NCBI GenBank assembly: GCA_038198445.1
Contig: JBBPZZ010000177.1
Span: forward strand, 1-26,859
Length of the DNA stretch: 26,859 nucleotides
Source: JACDDK01 sp038198445
Lineage (GTDB): Bacteria > Actinomycetota > Rubrobacteria > Rubrobacterales > Rubrobacteraceae
Reading direction: 5' to 3'
Part shown: positions 1 through 7,817 of the stretch, in pieces
How the letters are laid out: each line of letters opens with the position of its first letter
Position numbering within the stretch: the first letter of the stretch is position 1
The notes under the pieces: model-generated
What the model was told of the DNA's origin: nothing
What the model saw: only the letters and a program-made list of their open reading frames with translations
Database searches by the model: none
Position numbers and translations under genes: made by a program

Positions 1-593
1 GCGGCGGCGACCTCTTCCAGCACGCCGACCAGTTCCTCAAAGACCGGACGCGCGGCTCCTTCGACCAGACGCTCCGGATTCACCGGGAACAGGTAGTTTA
101 TGGCGAGGGCCACACCGCCGCCCACGAGCGCGTCGATAAATCGGTTCGGGGAGAACACCGTATCCGGCGGCTGGAGCAATACTACCAGGAGGGCGGAGAT
201 CGCCGCCTGATTCACCAGCAACACCCCGCCACCGAAGAACACCGCCGCCACCATCGCGAGGAGTACCACGACCCCGATCTGAACGGTCCCCGTACCGATA
301 AAGCGCACGATCACATCCGCTATCGTCAGCCCGACCGCCACCCCGAAGACCAGGTCCAACACCCGGCGCCGTCTCTTTCCAAGCGTTACGCTCAAGCAGA
401 TCACCGCCGCAATCGGGGCGAAGAACGGCCGCTGATGCCCCACCACGTAGAACGCGAAGAAATACGCGAGGCTTGACGCCACGGTCGCCTGAAGCACCGG
501 CTAGACATTCACCCGAACCCGCCTAGCCCCCTCCCCGGCGTAGCGCCGGAGCCTGACGAACAACCCTGTTACGCCGCCGGGCGCCTCGCTCAT
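1..593 (-). pseudogene. FUSC-family (aromatic acid exporter-like) membrane protein, interrupted by an in-frame stop, partial at window edge
   Basis: Reading leftwards from an ATG at 593 (GGAG 8 nt upstream), about 30 codons are followed by an amber TAG at 503-501. The same frame then stays open to position 1. The part after the stop is strongly hydrophobic and contains segments such as AYFFAFYVVGHQRPFFAPIAA and NRFIDALVGGGVALAINYLF, which resemble FUSC/DUF939 inner-membrane transporters. In that family the residue before 'PVLQ' is commonly Trp, so the TAG looks like a TGG-to-TAG change. A GTG two codons after the stop (497-495) could restart translation and lose only the cytoplasmic N-terminus. 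A -10-like TACAAT lies at 633-628. The C-terminal half is outside the window. It may be a pseudogene, a restarting gene or a base-call error; the family call is by pattern recognition. Confidence 0.6.
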
Positions 594-761
594 CTCGCTA
601 CTCCGAATATCCAGAACATCAGAAAGGATTGTAATGCTTGCCAGAATAAAATAGCGTTTCCCGCCTATACTTCGGACATGCGCGGCGCAAAGAAGCGAGA
701 CCTGCCGCGTGGCGATCGTGGAGAGGCTAACCCGCCACACCTCACACCGCAGTCCGCGGAC

Positions 762-1703
762 TCAGACCTCCTCGAAGATGCGTTCCGAAGCGGCGATGGG
801 GTCCAGCTTCCTCTCGTAGACCAGGTCCATGACATCAGTGTCCTCGCGGTCGAGACGTTCGTGCATCTCCTTCTCTAGCCGGTTCGTCGCCCACGAAACG
901 ACGAACTCTCGCAAGGCAGCCCGCCGCCGCTCCTCTAGCTTCCCACTCTCGTCCAAGTACGAGCGGTGTTTGTGGATCGTCTCCTTCAACTCCTCTACAC
1001 CCTCGCCCGTATCGCCGCGCGTCATGACGATTGGCGGGAACCACGGGTCGGGGTCGAGCTCGTGACCGATCTCCAGTATGGAGCGCACCTCCGAAGCAGC
1101 GCCCTTCGCCTGCGGATGGTCCGCCTTGTTGATGCAGAACACGTCCGCGATCTCCATGACCCCCGCTTTCAAGGCCTGCACCGCATCCCCCGCCCCCGGC
1201 TGCAACGCCAGCACGACCGTATCAGCAGCGGAAGCCACCTCGACCTCCCCCTGCCCCACGCCCACCGTCTCGTAGAGCACTACGTCGCACCCGTAAGCCT
1301 CCATCGCAAGCGCCGCGAGCCGCGAGCCGCCGGCGAGCCCCCCCAGGTGTCCCCGGCTACCCATCGACCGTATAAACACTCCGGGATCGAGAAAGTGGTC
1401 TGATAGGCGTATTCGATCTCCCAAAATAGCGCCCTTCGAGAATGGGCTGGATGGGTCAACGGAGACCACACCGACCTTCTTATCTTCGTCGCGGTAGAGC
1501 TTTATGAGCTTCGCGATAATGCTGCTTTTGCCAACGCCCGGAGGCCCCGTAAAGCCGACCGTCAGGGCATGGCCGCTCTTCGGGTAGATCTCCGCGACGA
1601 TCTTCTTGGTCTCCGGGTCTTCGCGTTCGATCTTCGAGATCACCCGCGCCAGCGCCCGCCGGTCGCCCGAGAGCAGACGTTCTACAAGCCCTCCATCGGG
1701 CAT
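762..1703 (-). CDS. meaB: MeaB/ArgK-family G3E GTPase (methylmalonyl-CoA mutase chaperone)
   Basis: The 313-residue protein matches MeaB, a P-loop GTPase that protects and reactivates adenosylcobalamin-dependent methylmalonyl-CoA mutase and gates cofactor loading. Visible motifs are Walker A GPPGVGKS (53-60), the conserved stretch beginning SVDPSSPFSKGAILGDR (81-97), ETVGVGQGE (145-153) and the base-specificity motif NKAD (192-195). The C-terminus is a helical dimerisation-type arm. Length is slightly under the usual 320-335. The ATG lies 3 nt after the sucB stop (TAG-GAG-ATG), so it is the last gene of the sucA-sucB-meaB operon and is likely translated by coupling. No mutase gene is in the window. 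The operon suggests that succinyl-CoA production and methylmalonyl-CoA handling are co-expressed; that link is inference. Confidence 0.93.
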   Translation of the reverse strand: MPDGGLVERLLSGDRRALARVISKIEREDPETKKIVAEIYPKSGHALTVGFTGPPGVGKSSIIAKLIKLYRDEDKKVGVVSVDPSSPFSKGAILGDRIRLSDHFLDPGVFIRSMGSRGHLGGLAGGSRLAALAMEAYGCDVVLYETVGVGQGEVEVASAADTVVLALQPGAGDAVQALKAGVMEIADVFCINKADHPQAKGAASEVRSILEIGHELDPDPWFPPIVMTRGDTGEGVEELKETIHKHRSYLDESGKLEERRRAALREFVVSWATNRLEKEMHERLDREDTDVMDLVYERKLDPIAASERIFEEV

Positions 1704-1706
1704 CTC

Positions 1707-3041
1707 CTAGCCTTCCAGCAGTAGAGACTCCGGGTCTTCGATCAGTTCCTTGATGCGGACCAGGAAGCCAACCGCCTCCGAGCCGTCTATGACGCGGTGG
1801 TCGTAGGAGAGCGCGAGATACATCATGGGGCGGGCTACTATCTCGCCGTCCACGACCATCGGGCGCTCCTGGATCTTGTGCATCCCAAGTATCGCCACCT
1901 GCGGCATGGTCAGTATCGGCGTCGAGACCAGCGACCCGAAGATGCCCCCGTTGGTGATGGTGAACGTCCCGCCGCGCAGGTCTTCCAGGGTTAGCTTGCC
2001 GTCGCGGGCCTTCGTGGCGAGGTCCGCTATCCCCTGCTCTATCCCGGCGAAGCTCTTGCGGTCGGCGTCGCGCACTACCGGAACCACGAGCCCCTCGTCC
2101 GTCGAGACGGCCACGCCGATGTCGTAGTAGTGCTTGAGTACCAGTTCGTTATCCTGTAGCTCGGCGTTGACCTTCGGGAACGCCTTTAGCGCGCCGATGG
2201 AGGCCTTGGCGAAGAAGCTCATGAAGCCCAGACGCGCGCCGGTCCGCTCCTGGAAAGACTCCTTGCGGCGCTTGCGAAGCTCCATGACGGCGCTCATGTC
2301 CACCTCGTTGAAGGTGGTGAGCATCGCCGCTTCTTGCTGGCTCTCGACGAGCCGCTGGGCGATGGTGAGACGTCGCCGCGACATGCGTACCCGCTCTTCG
2401 AGGTCCGCGCGGCCGTTCTGGGAGGCCTGCGCGGGGGCCGGCTTCCCACTCTTGCCGTCGCGCTCGGCGTCCCGCTCGGGCTCTTCGGTCTTCTCGGGCG
2501 CGGCGGTCTCTCCCTGGCCTTGCTCCCGGATCAAACGCTCCACGTCGTCGCGGGTTATGCGCCCGCCGGAACCACTCCCGGAGACCTCCGCGAGCTGAAC
2601 ACCGTACTCCTCGGCCAGCTTCCGAACCGAGGGAGAGGCCCGGCCCGCGCCTTCTTCCATCTCCCGGTGGCCGTTGGTCTCCTCATCGCCAGCGTCCGCG
2701 TCAGCCTCTTCCGTCTCCGCCGTCTCTTCGGGTTCTGGCTGTTCGGCTTCAGCCTGTTCTTCTTCGTCGGCTTCCTGGGCGGGTTGGCCGTCGCCGCTGG
2801 TCTCGCCTTCGCCGATGGTGCCGATTACGTCGCCGACGTTTACGGTATCGCCTTCGTTACCGGTGATGGATTCGAGGATGCCGTCCTGCTCGGCCTCGAC
2901 TTCGAAGTTGATCTTATCGGTCTCCAACTCGACGAGCGGGTCGCCGGACTTCACAGCGTCACCCTCGCTCTTCAACCATTTACCAACGGTCGCGTCGGTG
3001 ACCGACTCCCCAAGCTCCGGAACGTGTATCTCAACCGCCAC
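1707..3041 (-). CDS. sucB: Dihydrolipoyl succinyltransferase, E2 of 2-oxoglutarate dehydrogenase
   Basis: The 444-residue E2 transfers the succinyl group from the lipoyl arm to CoA in the 2-oxoglutarate dehydrogenase complex. Domains in order: one lipoyl domain (about 2-78) with lipoylated Lys43 in ELETDKINFE; an acidic Glu/Pro/Asp-rich flexible linker (about 79-135); a peripheral E3/E1-binding domain (about 137-172, PSVRKLAEEYGVQL); a second charged linker; and the catalytic acyltransferase domain (about 218-444) with the active-site motif SYDHRVIDG (His415, Asp419). The 'TDKIN' lipoyl context and close coupling to sucA favour succinyl over acetyl specificity. Translation starts at GTG 3041-3039 with a good purine-rich site (GAGGAAGAG) 5 nt upstream, 43 nt after the sucA stop. 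Confidence 0.96.
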   Translation of the reverse strand: MAVEIHVPELGESVTDATVGKWLKSEGDAVKSGDPLVELETDKINFEVEAEQDGILESITGNEGDTVNVGDVIGTIGEGETSGDGQPAQEADEEEQAEAEQPEPEETAETEEADADAGDEETNGHREMEEGAGRASPSVRKLAEEYGVQLAEVSGSGSGGRITRDDVERLIREQGQGETAAPEKTEEPERDAERDGKSGKPAPAQASQNGRADLEERVRMSRRRLTIAQRLVESQQEAAMLTTFNEVDMSAVMELRKRRKESFQERTGARLGFMSFFAKASIGALKAFPKVNAELQDNELVLKHYYDIGVAVSTDEGLVVPVVRDADRKSFAGIEQGIADLATKARDGKLTLEDLRGGTFTITNGGIFGSLVSTPILTMPQVAILGMHKIQERPMVVDGEIVARPMMYLALSYDHRVIDGSEAVGFLVRIKELIEDPESLLLEG

Positions 3042-3084
3042 GGCTCACTCTTCCTCTCTGATGTTATTTGTCCTAAACACGCGT

Positions 3085-5949
3085 TTACTCGCTCGCGACG
3101 GGCGCGCGCTCCTGTGACTCTTCCGCAACCGCTTCGGCGTTCTCCGAGTCTTCACCGGTACTCTCAAACGCGGCCTGCACAATGGCGGCGTGCTCTTTTT
3201 TGTGGAACTTCGCCGATCCCTGTGCCGGGCTCGGCCGTCCGGGTTTGCCGACGTACAACACGGGCAGGCCGCCGGCGATATCGCGCAGCCGCGGCTCCAC
3301 GAACGTCCAGGCGCCCATGTTCTTCGGCTCCTCCTGGACCCACAGTACCTCCCGCAGGTTCGGATACCCGTCGAGCACGTTGCGTACCCGCCCCTCCGGG
3401 AACGGATATAGAAGCTCTATCCGGGCGACCGCGGTGTCCACGGCCTCCTCCCGGTACTCACTCCCCGCAAGCTCCATGTAGACCTTTCCGGAACAGAGGA
3501 TGAGCCGCTCCACCGATTCTGCCCTCTCCCGCGCCTCCGCGTCGTCCAGCACCGGATGGAACGAGTCCTCGGCCAGGTCTTCCAGCTTCGAGGCGGCCAT
3601 CGGATGCCGCAGCAGGCTCTTCGGCGCCATGATGATGAGCGGGCGCTTGTTATCCTTTAGCGCCGCCTGGGCCCGGAGGAGGTGGAAGTACTGGGCCGCG
3701 GTAGTGAGGTTGGCGACGCGCACGTTCTCGTTCGCCGCGAGTTGCAGGTAACGCTCCAGACGCGCGCTGGAGTGCTCCGGTCCCTGTCCCTCGTAACCGT
3801 GCGGCAGGAGCAGCACCAGCCCCGAGGTCTGGCCCCACTTCGCCTGCCCGCTGACGATGAACTGGTCGATCATGGGCTGTCCGACGTTGGCGAAGTCGCC
3901 GTACTGGGCCTCCCATAGGACCAGCGTGTCCTCGGAGTTCACGGAATAACCGTACTCGAAGCCAAGAACGGCGATCTCGGAGAGCGGGCTGTTGTAGATC
4001 GCGAAGGAAGAGTTGGCCTGCGGGATGTTCTGCAGCGGTACGTACCGCTCGTCGGTCTCCGCGTCGTAGAGGACCGCGTGGCGCTGGGAGAACGTCCCGC
4101 GCTCGGTGTCCTGGCCCGTGAGCCGGATAGGCGTACCCTCCGCGAGGAGCGACGCGAAGGCCAGCGCCTCGGCGTGCGCCCAGTCCACGCCACCACCTTC
4201 ATTCAACGCGCCGCGAGCTTTCTGGATGAGGCGTTCGAGCTTGGAGTTCGGCGTAAAGCCCTCGGGGCGTTCGAGCATTGTCGAGTTCAGCTCGGTAAGA
4301 CGCTCCTCGGGTACAGCGGTCTCAGGGACCTCGACTAGTGGCGTGTGTGGCTCGTCGGGCGCAACGTCTTCCTCGGCAAGACCCTTAGAGGGGTCCTTCT
4401 GGACCTCGGCCATGTCCGCCATGACCTCCTCGACCATCGCGTCGGCCTCGCCCTCTTCGATCACACCGCGCCGCTCCAGCTCTTTCGCCCAGATCTCACG
4501 CACCGTCGGGTGGTCGCGGATGGTCTCGTACATCAGCGGCTGGGTGTAGGCCGGCTCGTCGCCCTCGTTGTGGCCGAACCTGCGGTATCCGACGAGGTCG
4601 ATCAGGAAGTCCTTGCCGAACTCCTCACGGTAGGCGTGGGCCATCCGGGTCGCCGCCAGGCAAGCCTCCGGGTCGTCGGCGTTGACGTGGACCACGGGGA
4701 TCTCGAACCCCTTCGCCAGGTCGCTCGCATACGTCGTCGAGCGGGCGTCCTGACGCTCGGTCGTGAAGCCAAGCTGGTTGTTGGTGATGATGTGGATAGT
4801 ACCGCCCGTCTTGTAGCCCGGCAGGCGGCTCAGGTTCAGCGTCTCCGCTGACACTCCCTCCCCGGGGAAGGCGGCGTCGCCGTGCAGCACGATGGGCAAA
4901 GACTTCTCCGCGTCCTGGCGGGGCGGTCCGGCCTCGCTCCGGTCCTCCTGGGTGGCGCGGGCCATACCCTCGACCACCGGGTTGACGTGCTCCAGATGAC
5001 TCGGATTCGGCGCGAGGTTGATGAGGACTTCTTCGTCCGCTTCTTCGTCATTGAGGTGGAAGCCCCGGATGCCGAGATGGTACTTGACGTCCCCGACCCA
5101 GGCCGCGCCAGGGCTACTGGCCGCCGATGCCTGCTCGCCCTTCTCCGGCTGCTGGAACTCGCCGAATATCGTCGAGTACGATTTGTCCATCACGTGAGCG
5201 AGAACATTCAGACGGCCACGATGCGCCATGCCGAGGGTCACTTCCGGGGTGCCTACGTCCGCGGCGGAGCGGATCAGCCGGTTGAGCATCGGCACGACCA
5301 TGTCGTTCCCCTCGACCGAGAACCGCTTCTGGCCGAGGAATGTCTTGTGGAGGAACTTCTCGAAAGTATCCACCCGCGTGAGCCGTTGAAGCATCCGCTT
5401 CGCGTCAGGTCCTTCCATCGCCTTGCTGAACCGCCCGGACTCGACGGCGTCGCGCAGCCAGAACCTCTCCTCGGGGTCGTGGACGTGGCCGAAGTCGTAG
5501 CCGGTTGTATCGCAGTAGATCCCGCGAAGCTCCTCGACCGCCTCACGGGCGTTGGAGGTGCGCTCCGCGACGGGTCCGCCGATTATGAGCGTCGGCAACG
5601 TCTCCAGGCCCTCGTCGGAGATGCGATAGAAACCAGGGTCTAGCGTCGGGTCTCCGGGCGGCTCGCTTCCAAGCGGGTCGAGCCGCGCGGCCCGGTGTCC
5701 GAAGTCTCTTATGTGCCTTATGTGCTTCGATGCTCCCACGGCCTTCTCGACGTCCACCTCGGGAGCGACCTGCCCGTTCGGGCTTGTGGGTCCCGCGCCG
5801 TTACGCGGCGGGCTCCAACTCTCGAAGAACTCGCGGGTCCGCTCGTCGACGGAGCCGGGGTCTTCGCGATAGTTCTCGTAGAGCTCCAGGACGTAGCCGA
5901 GGTTCGGCCCAAAAAATTCTGTTTCAGAGAGGTTTGCCAACAGGATCAC
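3085..5949 (-). CDS. sucA: 2-oxoglutarate dehydrogenase E1 component, thiamine diphosphate-dependent
   Basis: The 954-residue protein decarboxylates 2-oxoglutarate and passes the succinyl group to the E2 lipoyl arm. It carries the family N-terminal helix (NLGYVLELYENYRED), the active-site segment GMAHRGRLNVLAHVMD, the ThDP/Mg segment GDAAFPGEGVSAETLNLS with NNQLGFTT, and the C-terminal transketolase-like half (LLPHGYEGQGPEHSSARLER; WVQEEPKNMGAW). Length equals the classical stand-alone E1 (about 930-960). It lacks the N-terminal E2-like catalytic domain of the mycobacterial, corynebacterial and streptomycete E1 fusions (about 1200 aa), and a complete E2 gene follows. The start is GTG at 5949-5947 with a weak ribosome-binding site (AGGGT). 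TTG at 5940 is an alternative. The GTG overlaps the stop of a short upstream ORF. Confidence 0.97.
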   Translation of the reverse strand: MILLANLSETEFFGPNLGYVLELYENYREDPGSVDERTREFFESWSPPRNGAGPTSPNGQVAPEVDVEKAVGASKHIRHIRDFGHRAARLDPLGSEPPGDPTLDPGFYRISDEGLETLPTLIIGGPVAERTSNAREAVEELRGIYCDTTGYDFGHVHDPEERFWLRDAVESGRFSKAMEGPDAKRMLQRLTRVDTFEKFLHKTFLGQKRFSVEGNDMVVPMLNRLIRSAADVGTPEVTLGMAHRGRLNVLAHVMDKSYSTIFGEFQQPEKGEQASAASSPGAAWVGDVKYHLGIRGFHLNDEEADEEVLINLAPNPSHLEHVNPVVEGMARATQEDRSEAGPPRQDAEKSLPIVLHGDAAFPGEGVSAETLNLSRLPGYKTGGTIHIITNNQLGFTTERQDARSTTYASDLAKGFEIPVVHVNADDPEACLAATRMAHAYREEFGKDFLIDLVGYRRFGHNEGDEPAYTQPLMYETIRDHPTVREIWAKELERRGVIEEGEADAMVEEVMADMAEVQKDPSKGLAEEDVAPDEPHTPLVEVPETAVPEERLTELNSTMLERPEGFTPNSKLERLIQKARGALNEGGGVDWAHAEALAFASLLAEGTPIRLTGQDTERGTFSQRHAVLYDAETDERYVPLQNIPQANSSFAIYNSPLSEIAVLGFEYGYSVNSEDTLVLWEAQYGDFANVGQPMIDQFIVSGQAKWGQTSGLVLLLPHGYEGQGPEHSSARLERYLQLAANENVRVANLTTAAQYFHLLRAQAALKDNKRPLIIMAPKSLLRHPMAASKLEDLAEDSFHPVLDDAEARERAESVERLILCSGKVYMELAGSEYREEAVDTAVARIELLYPFPEGRVRNVLDGYPNLREVLWVQEEPKNMGAWTFVEPRLRDIAGGLPVLYVGKPGRPSPAQGSAKFHKKEHAAIVQAAFESTGEDSENAEAVAEESQERAPVASE

Positions 5950-6062
5950 ACCCTAACGTTGCGGTAAATTGTATTGCGGCGACTACGGGACGGTGCGTTG
6001 AACGCGGCGAGGCCCATCTCCCCGCCGATGCGATTCGCGCTCTTCGCAGGCCGATCGTACAT
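5946..6062 (-). CDS. Possible 38-codon leader ORF coupled to sucA
   Basis: An ATG at 6062-6060 opens a 38-codon frame (MYDRPAKSANRIGG...) whose TGA at 5948-5946 overlaps the sucA GTG start as GTGA. A -10-like hexamer at 6081-6076 would place the transcript start near 6069, leaving only about 7 nt of leader before this ATG. The same frame extends further upstream to an ATG at 6089, but that lies inside the predicted promoter. No protein family was recognised. The ORF may only serve to deliver ribosomes to the poorly endowed sucA start, or it may be chance. Confidence 0.3.
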   Translation of the reverse strand: MYDRPAKSANRIGGEMGLAAFNAPSRSRRNTIYRNVRV

Positions 6063-6075
6063 CTCGATGTTCTTA

Positions 6076-6104
6076 ATAATACCCCACATTACAGGCTCTG
6101 TTAG
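6076..6104 (-). promoter_or_regulatory. Candidate promoter for the sucA-sucB-meaB operon
   Basis: On the minus strand CTAACA (6104-6099, 4/6 to TTGACA) is separated by 17 bp from TATTAT (6081-6076, 5/6 to TATAAT). The predicted start is near 6069. A second -10-like TACAAT sits closer to sucA at 5973-5968, without a clear -35. Both are predictions from consensus only. Confidence 0.4.
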
Positions 6105-6129
6105 TACCCGCGACGCCCGCCTTCCAGAC

Positions 6130-6444
6130 CTACTCGTTGAGCCGCTGAAGCGCGAGCCGCAGGTCCTCGGCCATGCCGCCGTGACCGTGCTTTTCGGACT
6201 GCCCGATACCCCTCTCAAACACCGCCCGCGCCTCGTCTTTCCGTCCGAGCCGCGCGAGCACCTCGCCGAGCCGGGCGTAGGCGTTTCCCTCGTCCTCGTG
6301 GCCCTCCAGATAGCGCTCGAGAACCGCGGCTTCGTCCTCGTCGCGACCGGCCTTTCCGTACTCGTTAGCGAGGGCGAGGAGTCCGGTGGGATTGTCCGGG
6401 TTGTCCGCCAGCATCCGCTCGAAGTAGTCGATCCTGTTCTCCAT
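6130..6444 (-). CDS. Small tetratricopeptide-repeat protein
   Basis: The 104-residue protein consists of two to three helical TPR-like units. NPTGLLALANEYGKAGRDEDEAAVLERYL is followed by NAYARLGEVLARLGRKDEARAVFERGI, each with the A/G/Y spacing of a TPR and a short charged C-terminal helix. There is no signal peptide or membrane segment, so it is probably a cytoplasmic protein-protein interaction adaptor. A near-perfect AGGAGG lies 8 nt before the ATG at 6444. It is divergent from the trans-sulfuration gene across only 49 bp and lies upstream of sucA in the same direction, 180 nt away. Its partner is not evident from context. Confidence 0.85.
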   Translation of the reverse strand: MENRIDYFERMLADNPDNPTGLLALANEYGKAGRDEDEAAVLERYLEGHEDEGNAYARLGEVLARLGRKDEARAVFERGIGQSEKHGHGGMAEDLRLALQRLNE

Positions 6445-6493
6445 GCTCCATTCCTCCTAAAACCTGTGCGCCGGTGGTTTAGTATAGGACACC

Positions 6494-7729
6494 ATGAATA
6501 CGGATAAAGAACAGCAAAGACATTTCGAGACTCGGGCCGTCCACTCCGGCGAGAGCCGGACGAAGCGCGAGGAGCCGGCGGCAAACGGGCCTGGGACCTT
6601 CTATCCCGTCTCGACCCCCATCTACGCCTCGACGACCTTCTCGCACCCTAATATAGAGACTACGGATCGGGTGCTCGGCGGCGAGGAGCCAGGCTACAGC
6701 TACGCCCGTTACGACAACCCGACGGTCGCCGCCTTCGAGCGCGCCGTGGCCTCGCTGGAGAGCCCGGAGGGCGCCCGCGCCCTGGCCTTCGGTTCCGGGA
6801 TGGCGGCCATGCACGCGGCGCTCGCGGCGTCGGAGCTTACGAGCGGCGGGACGGTGCTGGCGGCGGAGCAGCTCTACGGCTCTACGGCGACGCTCCTGGT
6901 GCAGGTCTTCGGCGCTGCGGGCGTGGAGGTACGGTTCGTGGATTGTTACGACCTCGAAGCGGTGGAGAAGAAGGTAAAAGAGTTGAAGCCACGGGCCGTC
7001 GTCATCGAGTCGATCTCGAACCCGCTCCTGCGCGTCGCGGACGTGCCGGCCATCTCGAAGTTTACGAGAGCCTCGGGCTCCGCCCTGATCGTGGACAACA
7101 CCTTTGGCACGCCGTACCTCCAGCGTCCGCTGGACCTCGGCGCGGACATCGTCGTCCACAGCGCCACCAAATATCTCTCCGGCCACGGCGACATCACAGC
7201 GGGAGTAGTCGTCACGGGGGCTCCATACGACGGGGCGGCCGAGCAGGTGCGGAAGTTGGTGGGCGGGGTGATCGGGCCGTTCGAAGCCTGGCTCGCCCAC
7301 CGGGGCCTCAAGACTCTCCCGCTGCGGATGGCCCGCCAATGCGAGAACGCGCGAGAGATCTCCTCGCGCCTCTCCTACCACCCGAAGGTCAGAAAGGTCA
7401 ACCATCCATCCCTTAAAGACCATCCGGACAGCGAAGTCGCAAGCCGCGTACTCTCGGACGCAGGCGGTCTCGTCTCGTTCGAGCTGGCGGCGGAAGGACG
7501 CGAGGCCGCTTTCGAGTTCCTCAACGCGCTCGAACTCTGCGTCAAGGCGCCGAGTCTCGGTGATGTCTACACGCTGGCTATACATCCGGCGACATCCTCG
7601 CACCGGGAACTCTCGCCATCGCGCCGGGAGCGGCTCGGGGTAAAGGAAAACTTGATCCGTCTCTCGGTCGGCATCGAGCACCCGGACGATTTGATCTCCG
7701 ACCTCGAACAAGCGCTCGACCGTATTTAA
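6494..7729 (+). CDS. PLP-dependent trans-sulfuration enzyme (cystathionine gamma-synthase/-lyase or O-acylhomoserine sulfhydrylase type)
   Basis: The 411-residue protein belongs to the Cys/Met metabolism PLP family (fold type I). It shows YARYDNPT (70-77), which contributes phosphate-binding Tyr/Arg, FGSGMAAMHAAL (99-110), the cofactor Asp in IVDNTFGTPYLQ (199-210), and the Schiff-base Lys226 in VVHSATKYLSGHGD. The C-terminal VYTLAIHPATSSHRELS and LIRLSVGIEHPDDLISDLEQAL match the substrate/phosphate site of gamma-family members. The exact reaction (cystathionine gamma-synthase, cystathionine or methionine gamma-lyase, sulfhydrylase) cannot be fixed from motifs alone. The ATG has AGGA 4 nt upstream. 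No SAM riboswitch fits in the 49-bp divergent gap. Confidence 0.93.
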   Translation: MNTDKEQQRHFETRAVHSGESRTKREEPAANGPGTFYPVSTPIYASTTFSHPNIETTDRVLGGEEPGYSYARYDNPTVAAFERAVASLESPEGARALAFGSGMAAMHAALAASELTSGGTVLAAEQLYGSTATLLVQVFGAAGVEVRFVDCYDLEAVEKKVKELKPRAVVIESISNPLLRVADVPAISKFTRASGSALIVDNTFGTPYLQRPLDLGADIVVHSATKYLSGHGDITAGVVVTGAPYDGAAEQVRKLVGGVIGPFEAWLAHRGLKTLPLRMARQCENAREISSRLSYHPKVRKVNHPSLKDHPDSEVASRVLSDAGGLVSFELAAEGREAAFEFLNALELCVKAPSLGDVYTLAIHPATSSHRELSPSRRERLGVKENLIRLSVGIEHPDDLISDLEQALDRI

Positions 7730-7817
7730 GGTCCCTCCCCAGGAGTAGAAATAACGCTTTCAAACTGCGAAAGTACCCCCGGATAAAGGGAAATCAGACT
7801 AGAGGAGGAAACAGCAG

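Noticed and set aside
2334..3503. Long + strand open frame (389 codons) opposite sucB/sucA
   Set aside because: It is antisense to two certain genes, spans their junction, and has low-complexity Leu/Arg/Pro translation typical of GC-rich shadow frames.
6445..6493. SAM or T-box-type riboswitch for the trans-sulfuration gene
   Set aside because: Only 49 bp separate the divergent starts, too short for a known riboswitch, and no suitable stems were seen.
6479..7711. 410-codon minus-strand frame over the trans-sulfuration gene
   Set aside because: Fully antisense to a clear PLP enzyme; composition is Arg/Val-rich with no recognisable domain.
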